DNA of 64,000 nucleotides from assembly GCA_963793465.1 (NCBI GenBank), contig CAWCAJ010000012.1, positions 186,001 to 250,000 on the forward strand, in the 5' to 3' direction. The translations under genes and the position numbers were made by a program. The DNA comes from CAJQPP01 sp963793465 (lineage in GTDB: Bacteria > Planctomycetota > Planctomycetia > Pirellulales > Pirellulaceae). The notes beneath the pieces are model-generated. The model searched no databases, was not told the origin of the DNA, and worked only from the letters and a program-made list of their open reading frames with translations. Shown here piece by piece: positions 55,733 through 64,000 of this stretch (the first letter of the stretch is position 1; each line of letters begins with the position of its first letter).

Positions 55733-58432
55733 CTATCTCCATAGCATCCGCAGGATCAGGGGCGGGAGACTAAACAGCAATGCGGTCATGCCACCCTGCC
55801 AACCCGGGTCTGCCAGTTGCAAAGCGGCCCCGATCCAGGGTACGTAGATGGCCACGGCGATCATCATCAAGCAGAGCAGCAAAGCCAGCCAAACATAACG
55901 ATTCCGTGTAATCTCATTCCACCAGATCGAAGAATTGGCCTCTCGCATGTTGAATACATGCCATAACTGAGCCCAGGCCATTGTCAAAAATGAAACCGTG
56001 ACTGCCTGGACTGCCGGCAGTTGCCAGACGTGTCGGGCCACCCATGAGGCAGCCAGCACAGATGCGGTGATGATCGTGGCATATGCGGCGATTCGCACCC
56101 AGTCGTTGCGGCCGAGCAGAACGCCATCACGCTGCCGGGGACAACCCTGCATCACTGTGGGGTCCCCATTACCGGCACCCAGTGCCAGGGCGGGAAACAC
56201 ATCGGTGATGAGATTCAGAAAAAGAATCTGCAGCGGCAACAGGGGGAGCGGCCAATCCAGCAAAAAGGCCATCCCCACGACCAGCACTTCACTGCAGTTG
56301 CAGGACAGCAGATAGACAACGAATTTCCGGATATTGCCGTAGATCACACGGCCCTGATGAATGGCCGTGACGATGGAAGCCAGGGAATCGTCCTGCAGCA
56401 CCATGTCGGCGGCGTCCCGGGCGACCTGAGTTCCGCGGAGCCCCATGGCCACGCCGATATCCGCTTTTTCCAAAGCGGGGGCATCATTAACACCATCTCC
56501 GGTCATCGCCACAATGGCGCCAGATTCCTGATGCAACTGAATGAGTTGCAGTTTCTGTTCTGGGCTGACGCGCGCGAAAACCCGCACATCCAGCAGTTGT
56601 TGACGCAGCTGCGAATCGGTCGCGGAATCTATGTCGCTGCCGCTGAGCACCTTTTGCCCAGTGTCGTCAAGCAAGCCAATATCTTCGGCGATTTTTTTGG
56701 CAGTCACCCATTGGTCCCCGGTGATCATCACGACCTTGATGCCCGCGTCCCGGCAGCTGGCGATCGCGGCTGCAACTTCCGCACGCGGCGGATCCTCCAT
56801 GGCCACCAAACCGACAAACACCAAGTCCTGGTAGGGATGCCTGTCAGGGTCACTGGTAAGCCGGGTCGCCAACCCCAGCACTCGCAATCCCAACGAGCCC
56901 AATTCCCGGTTACGTTCGGACCAATCACGCCGCAGCGCCTCATCAAGATTGACCGGACCCTCGAGACTCCAGATCTGGGTACTCGCGGCCAGCACCATTT
57001 CCGGCGCTCCTTTGACAGCCACTTGGTATTGCGATTCCCTGGCGTGAATCGTCGCCATCATTTTGACCTGCGAATCGAAGGCAACTTCCCGGATCTCTGG
57101 CAAGCGGGTTCGCAATACATCCCGCTCCACCTGCAAGGCATCCGCCGCCACCAGCAGTGCCCGTTCCATGGGGTCGCCGGTCCCCTGCCGTGCCGAAGCG
57201 GTGCCCATCAGCAGACTGGCATTGTTGCACAGGACCCCGATTTCAGAGGCCTGTTGAACCGCCGCACGCAGTCCTTGCGATGAACTCGCGTCGGTTGGTT
57301 CCCACCGGATGACATGTTCGTCGTCCAGCCAAACCTGACCCTGCGGTACGACCACACGGGTCACCACCATCTGGTTTTCGGTAATGGTCCCGGTCTTGTC
57401 GGTACAAATGACGCTGGTCGCCCCCAGGGTCTCCACAGCGGCCAGACGACGAATCAACACATTTTGCCTGGCCATTCTCAACATGCCCCGGGCCAATGCC
57501 AGGGTCGCGACAATCGGTAATCCCTCGGGAATCGCGGATACCGCCAAAGCGACTCCCGTTTCGATCATCAACAACAATTCGTTTCCACGTAAATAGCCGA
57601 TCAGCGCCACCAACAGCGTGATCCCCAACGTCAACCAGACCAACTCCTGCCCCAGGTTCTCCAGCCGTCGCTCCAAGGGTGTTCGATCATCGCCGCTCGC
57701 CATATCCAACAAGGACGCGATTTGACCGAGTTGCGTTTGCATGCCCGTCGATACCACCACGGCTTCGCCCGAACCACGCGTCAGCAAGGTTCCCTTGAAC
57801 AGCATGTTGGTTCGTTCGGCCAGTGGCGTATCGGCAGGCAGTTTCTCGGCGCTTTTGCTGACCGGTACCGATTCCCCCGTCAGCGCCGATTCATCGGATT
57901 GCAGTTTTGACGATTGAACAATCCGCAGATCGGCCGTGATCGCATCACCGGCATCCAGCACGACAATGTCACCGGGAACAAGCTGTTCACAATCCACCTC
58001 CCGCTGCTGGCCATCCCGCCGCACGATCACCCCCGTGCTTCCCAACTTGCGCAAAGCCTCCATCGAACGGACTGCCCGCAATTCCATGGCGAAGCCTATC
58101 AAGGCGTTGAGCACGATCACTGCCGCGATGGCGCAGGCTTCCATCCACTGCGAGAAAAACAACGATGCCACCGCAGCGGCCAGTAACAGAACCACAATCA
58201 GGCTCTTTAACTGGCTCCAGAGAATCATCCAGGGACTCTTGGAAGCCGTCTCCGCAATCTGATTGCTACCAAATTCAGTTTGTCGCTTCCGAACCTGATC
58301 TGCTGGCAGCCCGGACCTGGCATCTACCTGCAGTTGCCTGAGGATTTGTGCACAATCGGCGGTCCAGAGAAATTCGCCCTGCGGAAATCCCTCATATTCC
58401 TCGGCTAGAGATGAGGAGACGGTTTGTGACAT
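55733..58432 (-). CDS. Type II P-type cation-transporting ATPase
   Basis: 899 residues from MSQTVSSSLAEEYEG (58432). Motifs in order: cation-ATPase N-domain, actuator LTGESVPVSKS, PEGLPIVATLALA (TM4, cation site), phosphorylation DKTGT in VICTDKTGTITENQ, the P-domain TGDGVNDAPAL, and NLITDVFPALALG in TM6. The class II motifs suggest Ca2+ or Na+/K+ transport rather than heavy metals. A frame extension to 58492 is not used. A decayed partial copy lies at 52803-53065. Confidence 0.92.
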   Translation of the reverse strand: MSQTVSSSLAEEYEGFPQGEFLWTADCAQILRQLQVDARSGLPADQVRKRQTEFGSNQIAETASKSPWMILWSQLKSLIVVLLLAAAVASLFFSQWMEACAIAAVIVLNALIGFAMELRAVRSMEALRKLGSTGVIVRRDGQQREVDCEQLVPGDIVVLDAGDAITADLRIVQSSKLQSDESALTGESVPVSKSAEKLPADTPLAERTNMLFKGTLLTRGSGEAVVVSTGMQTQLGQIASLLDMASGDDRTPLERRLENLGQELVWLTLGITLLVALIGYLRGNELLLMIETGVALAVSAIPEGLPIVATLALARGMLRMARQNVLIRRLAAVETLGATSVICTDKTGTITENQMVVTRVVVPQGQVWLDDEHVIRWEPTDASSSQGLRAAVQQASEIGVLCNNASLLMGTASARQGTGDPMERALLVAADALQVERDVLRTRLPEIREVAFDSQVKMMATIHARESQYQVAVKGAPEMVLAASTQIWSLEGPVNLDEALRRDWSERNRELGSLGLRVLGLATRLTSDPDRHPYQDLVFVGLVAMEDPPRAEVAAAIASCRDAGIKVVMITGDQWVTAKKIAEDIGLLDDTGQKVLSGSDIDSATDSQLRQQLLDVRVFARVSPEQKLQLIQLHQESGAIVAMTGDGVNDAPALEKADIGVAMGLRGTQVARDAADMVLQDDSLASIVTAIHQGRVIYGNIRKFVVYLLSCNCSEVLVVGMAFLLDWPLPLLPLQILFLNLITDVFPALALGAGNGDPTVMQGCPRQRDGVLLGRNDWVRIAAYATIITASVLAASWVARHVWQLPAVQAVTVSFLTMAWAQLWHVFNMREANSSIWWNEITRNRYVWLALLLCLMMIAVAIYVPWIGAALQLADPGWQGGMTALLFSLPPLILRMLWR

Positions 58433-58611
58433 CGGCACCAGGAATGGGCAAACCCGAAACGGAGCGTGACAGACCAACCTGAAACGCCGCATAACCCACG
58501 GGCCCAGCTACGATCGGTGGACGATCGTCAACTGGGCACGAGTCAACACGGGGCACAGGCAAACGAGTCAACACGGGGACCGAGTCAACACGGGGACAGG
58601 CTGAAAAAAAG

Positions 58612-58695
58612 TGCGGGCGAGAGGATTTGAACCTCCACTCCCTTGCGGGAACATGGCCCTCAACCATGCGCGTCTGCCAATTCCGCCACGCCCGC
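58612..58695 (-). tRNA. tRNA-Leu (anticodon GAG)
   Basis: 84 bases with a paired acceptor stem GCGGGCG/CGCCCGC, a D arm with AATTGGCAGAC, an anticodon stem CATGG/CCATG closing loop TTGAGGG (anticodon GAG), a long variable arm and a T arm GAGGTTCAAATCCTC. The 3' CCA is not encoded. Reads CUC and CUU. Confidence 0.92.
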
Positions 58696-59031
58696 ATCTG
58701 GCTGGCCTTTGTTGCAGTGAGGCTAAAGTCTAAAAAAATGCGGCCAATCGTCAAGCGATAGAGGAGACGAGGCTGGTGGCTTGTCAGATCTGAATTGAAA
58801 GGACCGTGTTGGCATCCAAACGACGCTGCTGGGCAAGCCAGCAGTGGCACCCCTCAGATCAGCCTTGCTAGGTCAGATCAGCCTTGCTAGACCACGAGGC
58901 CTTGCTAGACCATTAGTAACGGCGGCGTCCCGGGTCAAACCCCTTTCGGTATCGCAGTTCCAGCTTTCGGGACACCCGCGTTCGCCATGGGCCGGGGCGG
59001 TTGCTTCCCCGTCCGCCAGCGAGTCACCCAT
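58696..59031. repeat. Intergenic gap with dispersed palindromic repeat (copy 4, inverted) and tandem repeats
   Basis: 336 bases between tRNA-Leu and the next gene. The repeat core is inverted at 58824-58850 (CGCTGCTGGGCAAGCCAGCA). Next to it, GATCAGCCTTGCTAG is repeated about 2.5 times (58858-58910). No gene recognised. On the other side of the tRNA, 58536-58600 carries three copies of GAGTCAACACGGGG. Confidence 0.65.
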
Positions 59032-60174
59032 TCAACCCGGGCGAGACAGACTCAACGCCAACAGGGGCGGACGGGCCAGGGAAGGAATCGACTGCTCCAA
59101 CTGCCATTGGAAGGCTTCCGGTAATTTCGACAGGGCCAGACCATGCAGACGTTGTGAAGTCTGCCGAGACCAATCTTGCACATCGGCGAGATTCAGCGAT
59201 TCCGGCCATTGACAAAAGACCAGGTGCTGGCCGCGAGGCAGATGGAAAACGGCACGGCGGGTGCCGTTTGCGATTCGCTCGCCCAGTGGAAAGGTTGCCA
59301 GTGTTACGAACGAACCCACCCCAATGACTTCGATTTCCCCGGTCAATAAGCTGATGGTGCCCGTGACCACTTCCATGGGGCTTTCCCAGGGAAACAGCCG
59401 GGAAACTGTGGACTTGATGGTCGAGTGCGTCGTGGTAATGTCCGTTCCATGGCGACACTCTGCCAAAAATGTGGCTCGGGCCGCAACCAGTTCGCGAGTG
59501 TAGTCCGGCTCCCGACCCCGGCAAGTCATGGCCGCGAATCTGGCCACGCCTGAATCATCGATGAACCACTCGCAGGCTGCCTTCCGTTCGGCGACCCGCA
59601 GGGGGTAGATTGCCAGCTGGTCGGTAACCAGTGGCACATTGGACTGGACCTTGGGCGGGCTGTTCTGCAGCAATGCCTTGCCTTTTGACTGGGGAGAATC
59701 AAGAGCAATGGCTGCGATCGCACCTGCAACATCTTGATCACCAATCGGACCGACAGGGCGGCGGGCAACCCCGTTTTGGCGAATATTCGGCGGCAGTGAG
59801 CCGTCCGCCACCTGATGCAAACGCTGGCCAAGGTCCTCGAGCATTCGGTTGGTTTCATCAATCAGCTTTTCGCAGTAAATGCGGCTGACGGCTGGAATGC
59901 CGGGCGGCAATAACGGGGAAAGATCGACGATTGCCAATTCCGGAATGGCCGGAATCCCAGGCGACCCCTGGCATTTTCGAAACTGGTAGCTGGTCCTCGA
60001 CTCACGGATGGACAATTGCCAACCCGTCGCGTGCTGAAAGGCCAGGTTCAGCGTTTCCCAGCGGTCGAACAGTTGCCGGGCTGAAGACCGAAAAGCACAG
60101 GGCTTGACCGGAGAGAACAGTTTTAAGTGTCGGAAATCCCCTGTGGAGGGATGGAATGAGGTATCGGTGGTCAT
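59032..60174 (-). CDS. Conserved hypothetical protein (possible degenerate SpoIIE-like fold)
   Basis: 380 residues from MTTDTSFHPS (60174). No signal or TM. The C-terminal half has alternating strands (VVTGTISLLTGEIEVIGVGS, FVTLATFPLG, HLPRGQHLVFCQW) reminiscent of PP2C/SpoIIE-type phosphatases, but no metal-binding aspartate pattern is clear, so this is only a suggestion. The N-terminal part is proline-rich with LFDRWETLNLAF. Function unknown. Confidence 0.55.
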   Translation of the reverse strand: MTTDTSFHPSTGDFRHLKLFSPVKPCAFRSSARQLFDRWETLNLAFQHATGWQLSIRESRTSYQFRKCQGSPGIPAIPELAIVDLSPLLPPGIPAVSRIYCEKLIDETNRMLEDLGQRLHQVADGSLPPNIRQNGVARRPVGPIGDQDVAGAIAAIALDSPQSKGKALLQNSPPKVQSNVPLVTDQLAIYPLRVAERKAACEWFIDDSGVARFAAMTCRGREPDYTRELVAARATFLAECRHGTDITTTHSTIKSTVSRLFPWESPMEVVTGTISLLTGEIEVIGVGSFVTLATFPLGERIANGTRRAVFHLPRGQHLVFCQWPESLNLADVQDWSRQTSQRLHGLALSKLPEAFQWQLEQSIPSLARPPLLALSLSRPG

Positions 60175-60472
60175 TAGCTGGGAGCGGGGGGTGTCAGGCG
60201 ATCCGTTTGCGTCCGTCAAACAACCGTTGATCGCATTGGTTGGGGGAAATCCTCCGTGACCGTAGGATCCCATCGACCGTCCAGGCCAACCTATTCAACA
60301 CAAATTAACCAAATCTTTCAGAAGCGGCCCATCGCTGGCCGGCTGTTCCGAGAATCCGGTTTTGACCGTTCGGGCAGCGGACAGAATTGTGAGGAACCGC
60401 CTATTTTCCGGCCTGGCGTCCCTTGTGGGGGAAATGGGAAACGGATAAATTGGCTGTTGTAATATTACCTTC

Positions 60473-60499
60473 ACGGCCCCGACGGATGGGGCCGTTTTG
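60473..60499 (+). terminator. Hairpin in the rplM leader (terminator or attenuator)
   Basis: 8-bp perfect stem ACGGCCCC/GGGGCCGT with a 7-base loop, followed by TTTGTTT, ending about 40 bases before the rplM start. It could terminate upstream transcription or attenuate the ribosomal-protein operon. Confidence 0.6.
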
Positions 60500-60538
60500 T
60501 TTCGAATTGATGGATCGCACGAACGGGAGTATCAACCG

Positions 60539-60985
60539 GTGGCCGGTACAAAAACTTACGTTGCCAAACCAGGTGAAGTAGAACAAAAGTGGTGGTTGGT
60601 GGACGCTTCGGACCAGATTGTGGGCCGTTTGGCGTCCGACATTGCCGTCATGTTGATGGGAAAACATCGGCCGACTTATACTCCCCATGTCGACACCGGC
60701 GATTTTGTAGTCGTGGTCCATGCGGAGAAGGTCGTATTCACAGGCCGAAAATGGGGCCAGAAGACGTATACCTGGTACACCGGCTATCCTGGCCAAAACA
60801 GCGAAACCGCTCAAACGCGGTTGCAGCGACGTCCCGAGCAAATCTTGCGGGAAGCCGTACGCCGCATGTTACCGAAGAACAAGTTGGGTCGAGCGATGCT
60901 GGGCAAATTGAAGATCTACGCTGGACACGAACATCCCCATCACGCACAGAATCCAGAAGTTCTGGATCTTGCAGCACGCAACTGA
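60539..60985 (+). CDS. rplM: 50S ribosomal protein L13
   Basis: 148 residues from the GTG at 60539 (AGTKTYVAKP), preceded by GGGAG; L13 is normally 140-150 residues. The body WWLVDASDQIVGRLASDIA, MGKHRPTYTPHVDTGDFVVV, YTGYPG and RRMLPKNKLGRAML is diagnostic. First gene of the rplM-rpsI operon, 39 bases before rpsI. Confidence 0.93.
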   Translation: MAGTKTYVAKPGEVEQKWWLVDASDQIVGRLASDIAVMLMGKHRPTYTPHVDTGDFVVVVHAEKVVFTGRKWGQKTYTWYTGYPGQNSETAQTRLQRRPEQILREAVRRMLPKNKLGRAMLGKLKIYAGHEHPHHAQNPEVLDLAARN

Positions 60986-61024
60986 AGCCGCCCTCTCGAA
61001 CATAATCCAGGAAACTGATTTACG

Positions 61025-61438
61025 ATGTCAACAGTCAAGAAAGACAAAAGAACCGGCGATGCGATTGGCACGGGGCGCCGAAAATCTTCCGTCGCTCGAG
61101 TACGTCTGCGTGCGGGTGCGGGCAAGATTACGATCAACAACAAGCCTTTCGACGAATTCTTTCCGAACGTTCAGGACCGTCGGCAAATCCAGGAAACGCT
61201 GCAAGCGGTGGATCGCGAATCCGGCTTGGACGTGCTGATCACTGTCAATGGCGGCGGCACGACCGGCCAAGCCGGGGCTTGCCGCATGGGTTTGGCGCGA
61301 GCGCTGGTCAGCTACGACAGTGAGATGTTCCAGGTGCTGCGTGACGGTGGATTCCTGACACGGGATTCGCGAATGAAGGAACGCAAGAAACCTGGTCTGC
61401 ACGGTGCCCGACGAGGCACCCAGTTCTCCAAACGATAG
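61025..61438 (+). CDS. rpsI: 30S ribosomal protein S9
   Basis: 137 residues. GTGRRKSSVARVRLRAGAG, the GGGTTGQAGACRMGLARAL core and the C-terminal ERKKPGLHGARRGTQFSKR are diagnostic. Partner of rplM; strong terminator follows. Confidence 0.96.
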   Translation: MSTVKKDKRTGDAIGTGRRKSSVARVRLRAGAGKITINNKPFDEFFPNVQDRRQIQETLQAVDRESGLDVLITVNGGGTTGQAGACRMGLARALVSYDSEMFQVLRDGGFLTRDSRMKERKKPGLHGARRGTQFSKR

Positions 61439-61465
61439 GCTGCGGCCACATTCTGTGTATTCAAG

Positions 61466-61496
61466 CACCGACCTGCTTACGGGTCGGTGTTTTTTT
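61466..61496 (+). terminator. Intrinsic terminator of the rplM-rpsI operon
   Basis: CACCGACC/GGTCGGTG stem, 8-base loop and a T7 tract, 27 bases after rpsI. Confidence 0.88.
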
Positions 61497-61542
61497 GGGC
61501 TGACAGACAGATCTGCAATCCGGAAATCCGCAAATTTCCCGC

Positions 61543-62612
61543 TCATTGGATCTTGTTACGCCAATCGGCCGCCATCGAAATCGGTGCCGAGTTGCCAAAC
61601 CGGGTTGCTTCCTCGACGCGGAACCAACCTTGACGCAGGTACCATTCAGCGGTCTGCCTCAGCCGGCTCCAAAGCGGAGGTGTGGCAAATCCCAGTTGTT
61701 GCAGTTCCTGGCAATCGCAGTGCCAGGCCCCGGAAATGGCCTCTCGAGCCTTGTCATGATTCAACAGGCAGGGCGACCGCAGTATCTGGGACACCGATTC
61801 ACCCATCAAGCCTGCCAAACCTGTAACCCACCGCGGGCACTGCAATATGCGAACGGAATCGCGATTCAGAATCCGGCCGACCATGTGAACCAGCTCATTG
61901 AAGGTCAACCATTCCGGTGCGGTCACGTAGTAGACACCAATTCCGGGGCTGGACGATACGCGGTGCCCTTTTTCAAAGACCAAACGAATGGCATTGGCCA
62001 AATCAGCGGCGTGGATAATCGAGAATATGCGATCCGCAAACGGAGGTGTAAAAGCCAAGCCCCAGCGGGAAATGCTCCTGAATATCTGGTAAACATCGCG
62101 ATCACCCTCGCCAAATACAATCGGTGGGCGAAGAATGCTCAGCGGGACGTGACCCGCATATTCCAACGCCCGGTTCTCACCCGCAAGTTTTGACTGGCCG
62201 TACACCGAAACCGGTGCCGGTGGATCCGCGATGGTCACGGCACGATCAGGGGATGCCGGTCCGGCGACCGCCAGTGATGAGATTTGTAGTAAAACGGGAG
62301 GGTTGGCCTGCCGGCGCAAGCTTCCGCCACCACACCCACACCCCCTTCATTCACCGCAAACATCTTTTTCCTGGATAGGCTTCGCGTCAGCCCGGCCAGA
62401 TTCACAACCAGATCGCTTCCGCGGACCGCGTTTGCCACGGAAACGGGATCGGTTATATCACCAAGGAAGATTCCCGGTTTGAACTCGCGGATGCCCGATG
62501 AATCCGAGGTGTTGCGAAGCAGGCAAACCACTTCGTAGCCGTTTTCCGAAAAATGCCTTACCAAATGACGCCCGATGAATCCGGACGCGCCTGTAACCAA
62601 AACACGTGCCAT
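61543..62612 (-). CDS. NAD-dependent epimerase/dehydratase family protein (frameshift near 62310)
   Basis: Extended SDR. From the ATG at 62612: VLVTGASGFIGRHLVRHF (NAD motif), GDITDPVSVANAVRGSDLVVNLAG, then after a one-base frame change at about 62302-62315, ANPPVLLQISSLAVAGP (catalytic Ser region), VYGQSKLAGEN (YxxxK), LSILRPPIVFGEGD and a C-terminal substrate-binding part. About 355 residues when joined. Probably acts on a nucleotide sugar or isoprenoid; the substrate is unclear. Converges with rpsI. Confidence 0.8.
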
Positions 62613-63059
62613 CTGACAATTTCAAGTGTTCGAGGTACTCCTGGAACTCAATGTTCCTTACCTGTCGTTTCCAGGAATGGGTTGTTTGTTCCAAACTCCA
62701 TGTCGTCCATCCGTTTCGAAAAACCGAGTGACTTTTTGGAAGCCGATCCAGTCGTTTCAACCTGAAGGTGTTACTTCGGCGTGTTCAGCCCGGGCAAGTT
62801 GGAGACTGCCGGTCCCCCACCCTATTATAACGCCGTTGGGGAAAGACCAACGATTTCCGCCTTGCCGGGCATGATTTTCCGGGCGCCGTCACGCAGCGAA
62901 TCCGCACAATCGAATCGAAACAAAAACTCTACCCATCCCGCATGCAGCCATCGTCTCTGGATTGGGAACAGGTGGATGGGTGGACTCGGCAAAACAGCGG
63001 CGTGCATTACTGCCGCAGTCACTTGCGATCCACGGAAAGCCGATCCACCGAAAGCCTTT
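62613..63059. other. Intergenic gap, nothing recognised
   Basis: 447 bases between mqnC (3' end) and the epimerase start, both minus strand. The plus-strand open frames across it are shadows without family features. Confidence 0.45.
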
Positions 63060-64000
63060 TCAGGCCAATTGAACCAACTGGGAGTTCTGTTCCTGACTGG
63101 CCCGTTTTCGATTGGCAGCCACGGCCCGTTGCTCCAATTCCGGATCTACCAATTCGTAATGCACATTCCTTTGTCGTGGTTCAAATCCCGTTTCCGAAAT
63201 CGCGTCGCGGATCTGGTCCAACGTCAAGAAGTGCACCGTCCCGGCTTCCGCGACCACGTTCTCTTCGATCATCAGGCTGCCCATATCGTTGGCACCATAG
63301 AGCAGCGACAATTGCCCAATCTTCAATCCCTGCGTCACCCAACTACTCTGCAGATTTTCGAAGTTGTCCAGAAACAGGCGGGACACCGCCAGAGTCTTCA
63401 GGTAGTCGAACGAACCGGTGGCAGGAATATGGTCCAGATCTGTATTTTCCGGCTGAAATGTCCAGCAAATGAAGGCCGTGAATCCACCGGTTTCATCTTG
63501 CAACTGACGCAGTCGCTCCAGATGTTGAACACGTTCCTGCAGGGTCTCCACATGACCAAACATCATCGTGGCACTGCTCCGCCCACCCAAACGATGCCAG
63601 GTTCGCATCACATTCAGCCAATCCTCGGTCATCACCTTTCCGCGGGTAATTTCACGACGCACACGATCCACCAGAATTTCGGCCCCCCCACCCGGTAAAC
63701 TGCCCATGCCGGCTGCCTGCAAACGATACAATACCTCCTGAAGTGAGAGGTTGTTTACCTTGGTAAAATGGTAAATCTCCGGGGGGCTGAATCCATGAAT
63801 GTTGACCGTCGGCCAGGCACGCTTGATGTCCTGCAACATCTCTTCATACCAGGGCAATTTGAACTTGGGATGCAAGCCGCCCTGCAACAGGATTTGATTG
63901 CCACCCAACTCAACCGTTTCCGCGACTTTGGCCAACAATTCTTCACGAGGCAACACATATCCCTCAGAGGATTTGGGGCTGCGATAAAAAGCGCAAAAAT
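63060..64000 (-). CDS. mqnC: Cyclic dehypoxanthinyl futalosine synthase (5' end outside window)
   Basis: Radical-SAM enzyme of the futalosine menaquinone pathway, turning dehypoxanthine futalosine into its cyclic form. The frame runs off the right edge; the last bases encode FCAFYRSPKSSEGYVL, the end of the CxxxCxxC iron-sulfur motif followed by the MqnC-specific EGYVL. Further on are GGNQILLQGGLHP, IHGFSPPEI, GMGSLPGGGAEIL, SATMMFGHVET and LLYGANDMGSLMIEENV, all diagnostic. About 50 N-terminal residues are outside. It shows that this organism makes menaquinone by the futalosine route. Confidence 0.93.
   Translation of the reverse strand, partial: FCAFYRSPKSSEGYVLPREELLAKVAETVELGGNQILLQGGLHPKFKLPWYEEMLQDIKRAWPTVNIHGFSPPEIYHFTKVNNLSLQEVLYRLQAAGMGSLPGGGAEILVDRVRREITRGKVMTEDWLNVMRTWHRLGGRSSATMMFGHVETLQERVQHLERLRQLQDETGGFTAFICWTFQPENTDLDHIPATGSFDYLKTLAVSRLFLDNFENLQSSWVTQGLKIGQLSLLYGANDMGSLMIEENVVAEAGTVHFLTLDQIRDAISETGFEPRQRNVHYELVDPELEQRAVAANRKRASQEQNSQLVQLA

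Noticed and set aside
62942..63698. Plus-strand ORFs opposite mqnC
   Set aside because: Shadows of the mqnC coding strand, with no family features.

Overview
The window looks like a chromosomal segment of a planctomycete, probably of the Pirellulales/Rhodopirellula type. Evidence: a formylglycine-type sulfatase, many short secreted proteins and lipoproteins of unknown family, a two-component beta-propeller sensor kinase, a PmoA-like (DUF6807) protein, a Tat-exported terpene-cyclase-fold protein, a TolC-family lipoprotein, futalosine-type menaquinone synthesis (mqnC) and dispersed palindromic repeats typical of that phylum. The assignment is by gene content, not by a marker phylogeny.

Layout. 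1-8.9 kb: housekeeping and envelope genes (inositol-phosphatase family, HAD phosphatase, exopolysaccharide sugar transferase and Wzz-type chain-length protein, dCTP deaminase, Bax-inhibitor-1 protein, Lon N-domain protein). 9.0-13.8 kb: a selenoprotein W-like gene with an in-frame UGA and a plausible bacterial SECIS, then an operon for a Tat-exported molybdopterin oxidoreductase (Fe-S subunit, catalytic subunit, TorD-like chaperone) with no membrane-anchor gene. 13.9-20.4 kb: core and secreted proteins, ending with rpmF.

20.8-27.3 kb is an accessory region. It reads as an integron-type cassette array without an integrase: a zinc-ribbon membrane protein, a truncated membrane protein, another small membrane protein and an Mrr N-terminal fragment, separated by two attC-like sites of one geometry (GGATAAC/GTTATCC ends, 9-nt spacers, an inner palindrome with one extrahelical A). 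Each attC is split at the same place by an internally deleted IS91-like element whose tyrosine-integrase gene is fused to its transposase gene. An IS3-family element, a RAYT transposase with its REP repeats and an IS256-type remnant have also landed here. 27.4-38 kb continues the variable zone: a sensor kinase/response regulator pair, a lone receiver protein, a sulfatase, a truncated IS110 transposase, a serine hydrolase and several gene fragments.

38.4-64 kb returns to core content: TolC-like lipoprotein, pyrF, a PQQ-type propeller protein, SDR, methyltransferase, an ECF sigma factor with its anti-sigma factor, a P-type cation ATPase (with a decayed partial copy 3 kb away), tRNA-Leu(GAG), rplM-rpsI, an NAD-dependent epimerase and mqnC running off the right edge.

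Six otherwise well-conserved genes (wzz, sensor kinase, sulfatase, carboxylesterase, anti-sigma factor, epimerase) carry single-base-type frameshifts, the esterase two. This suggests either indel errors in the assembly or unusually widespread recent inactivation; these genes are annotated across the shift.
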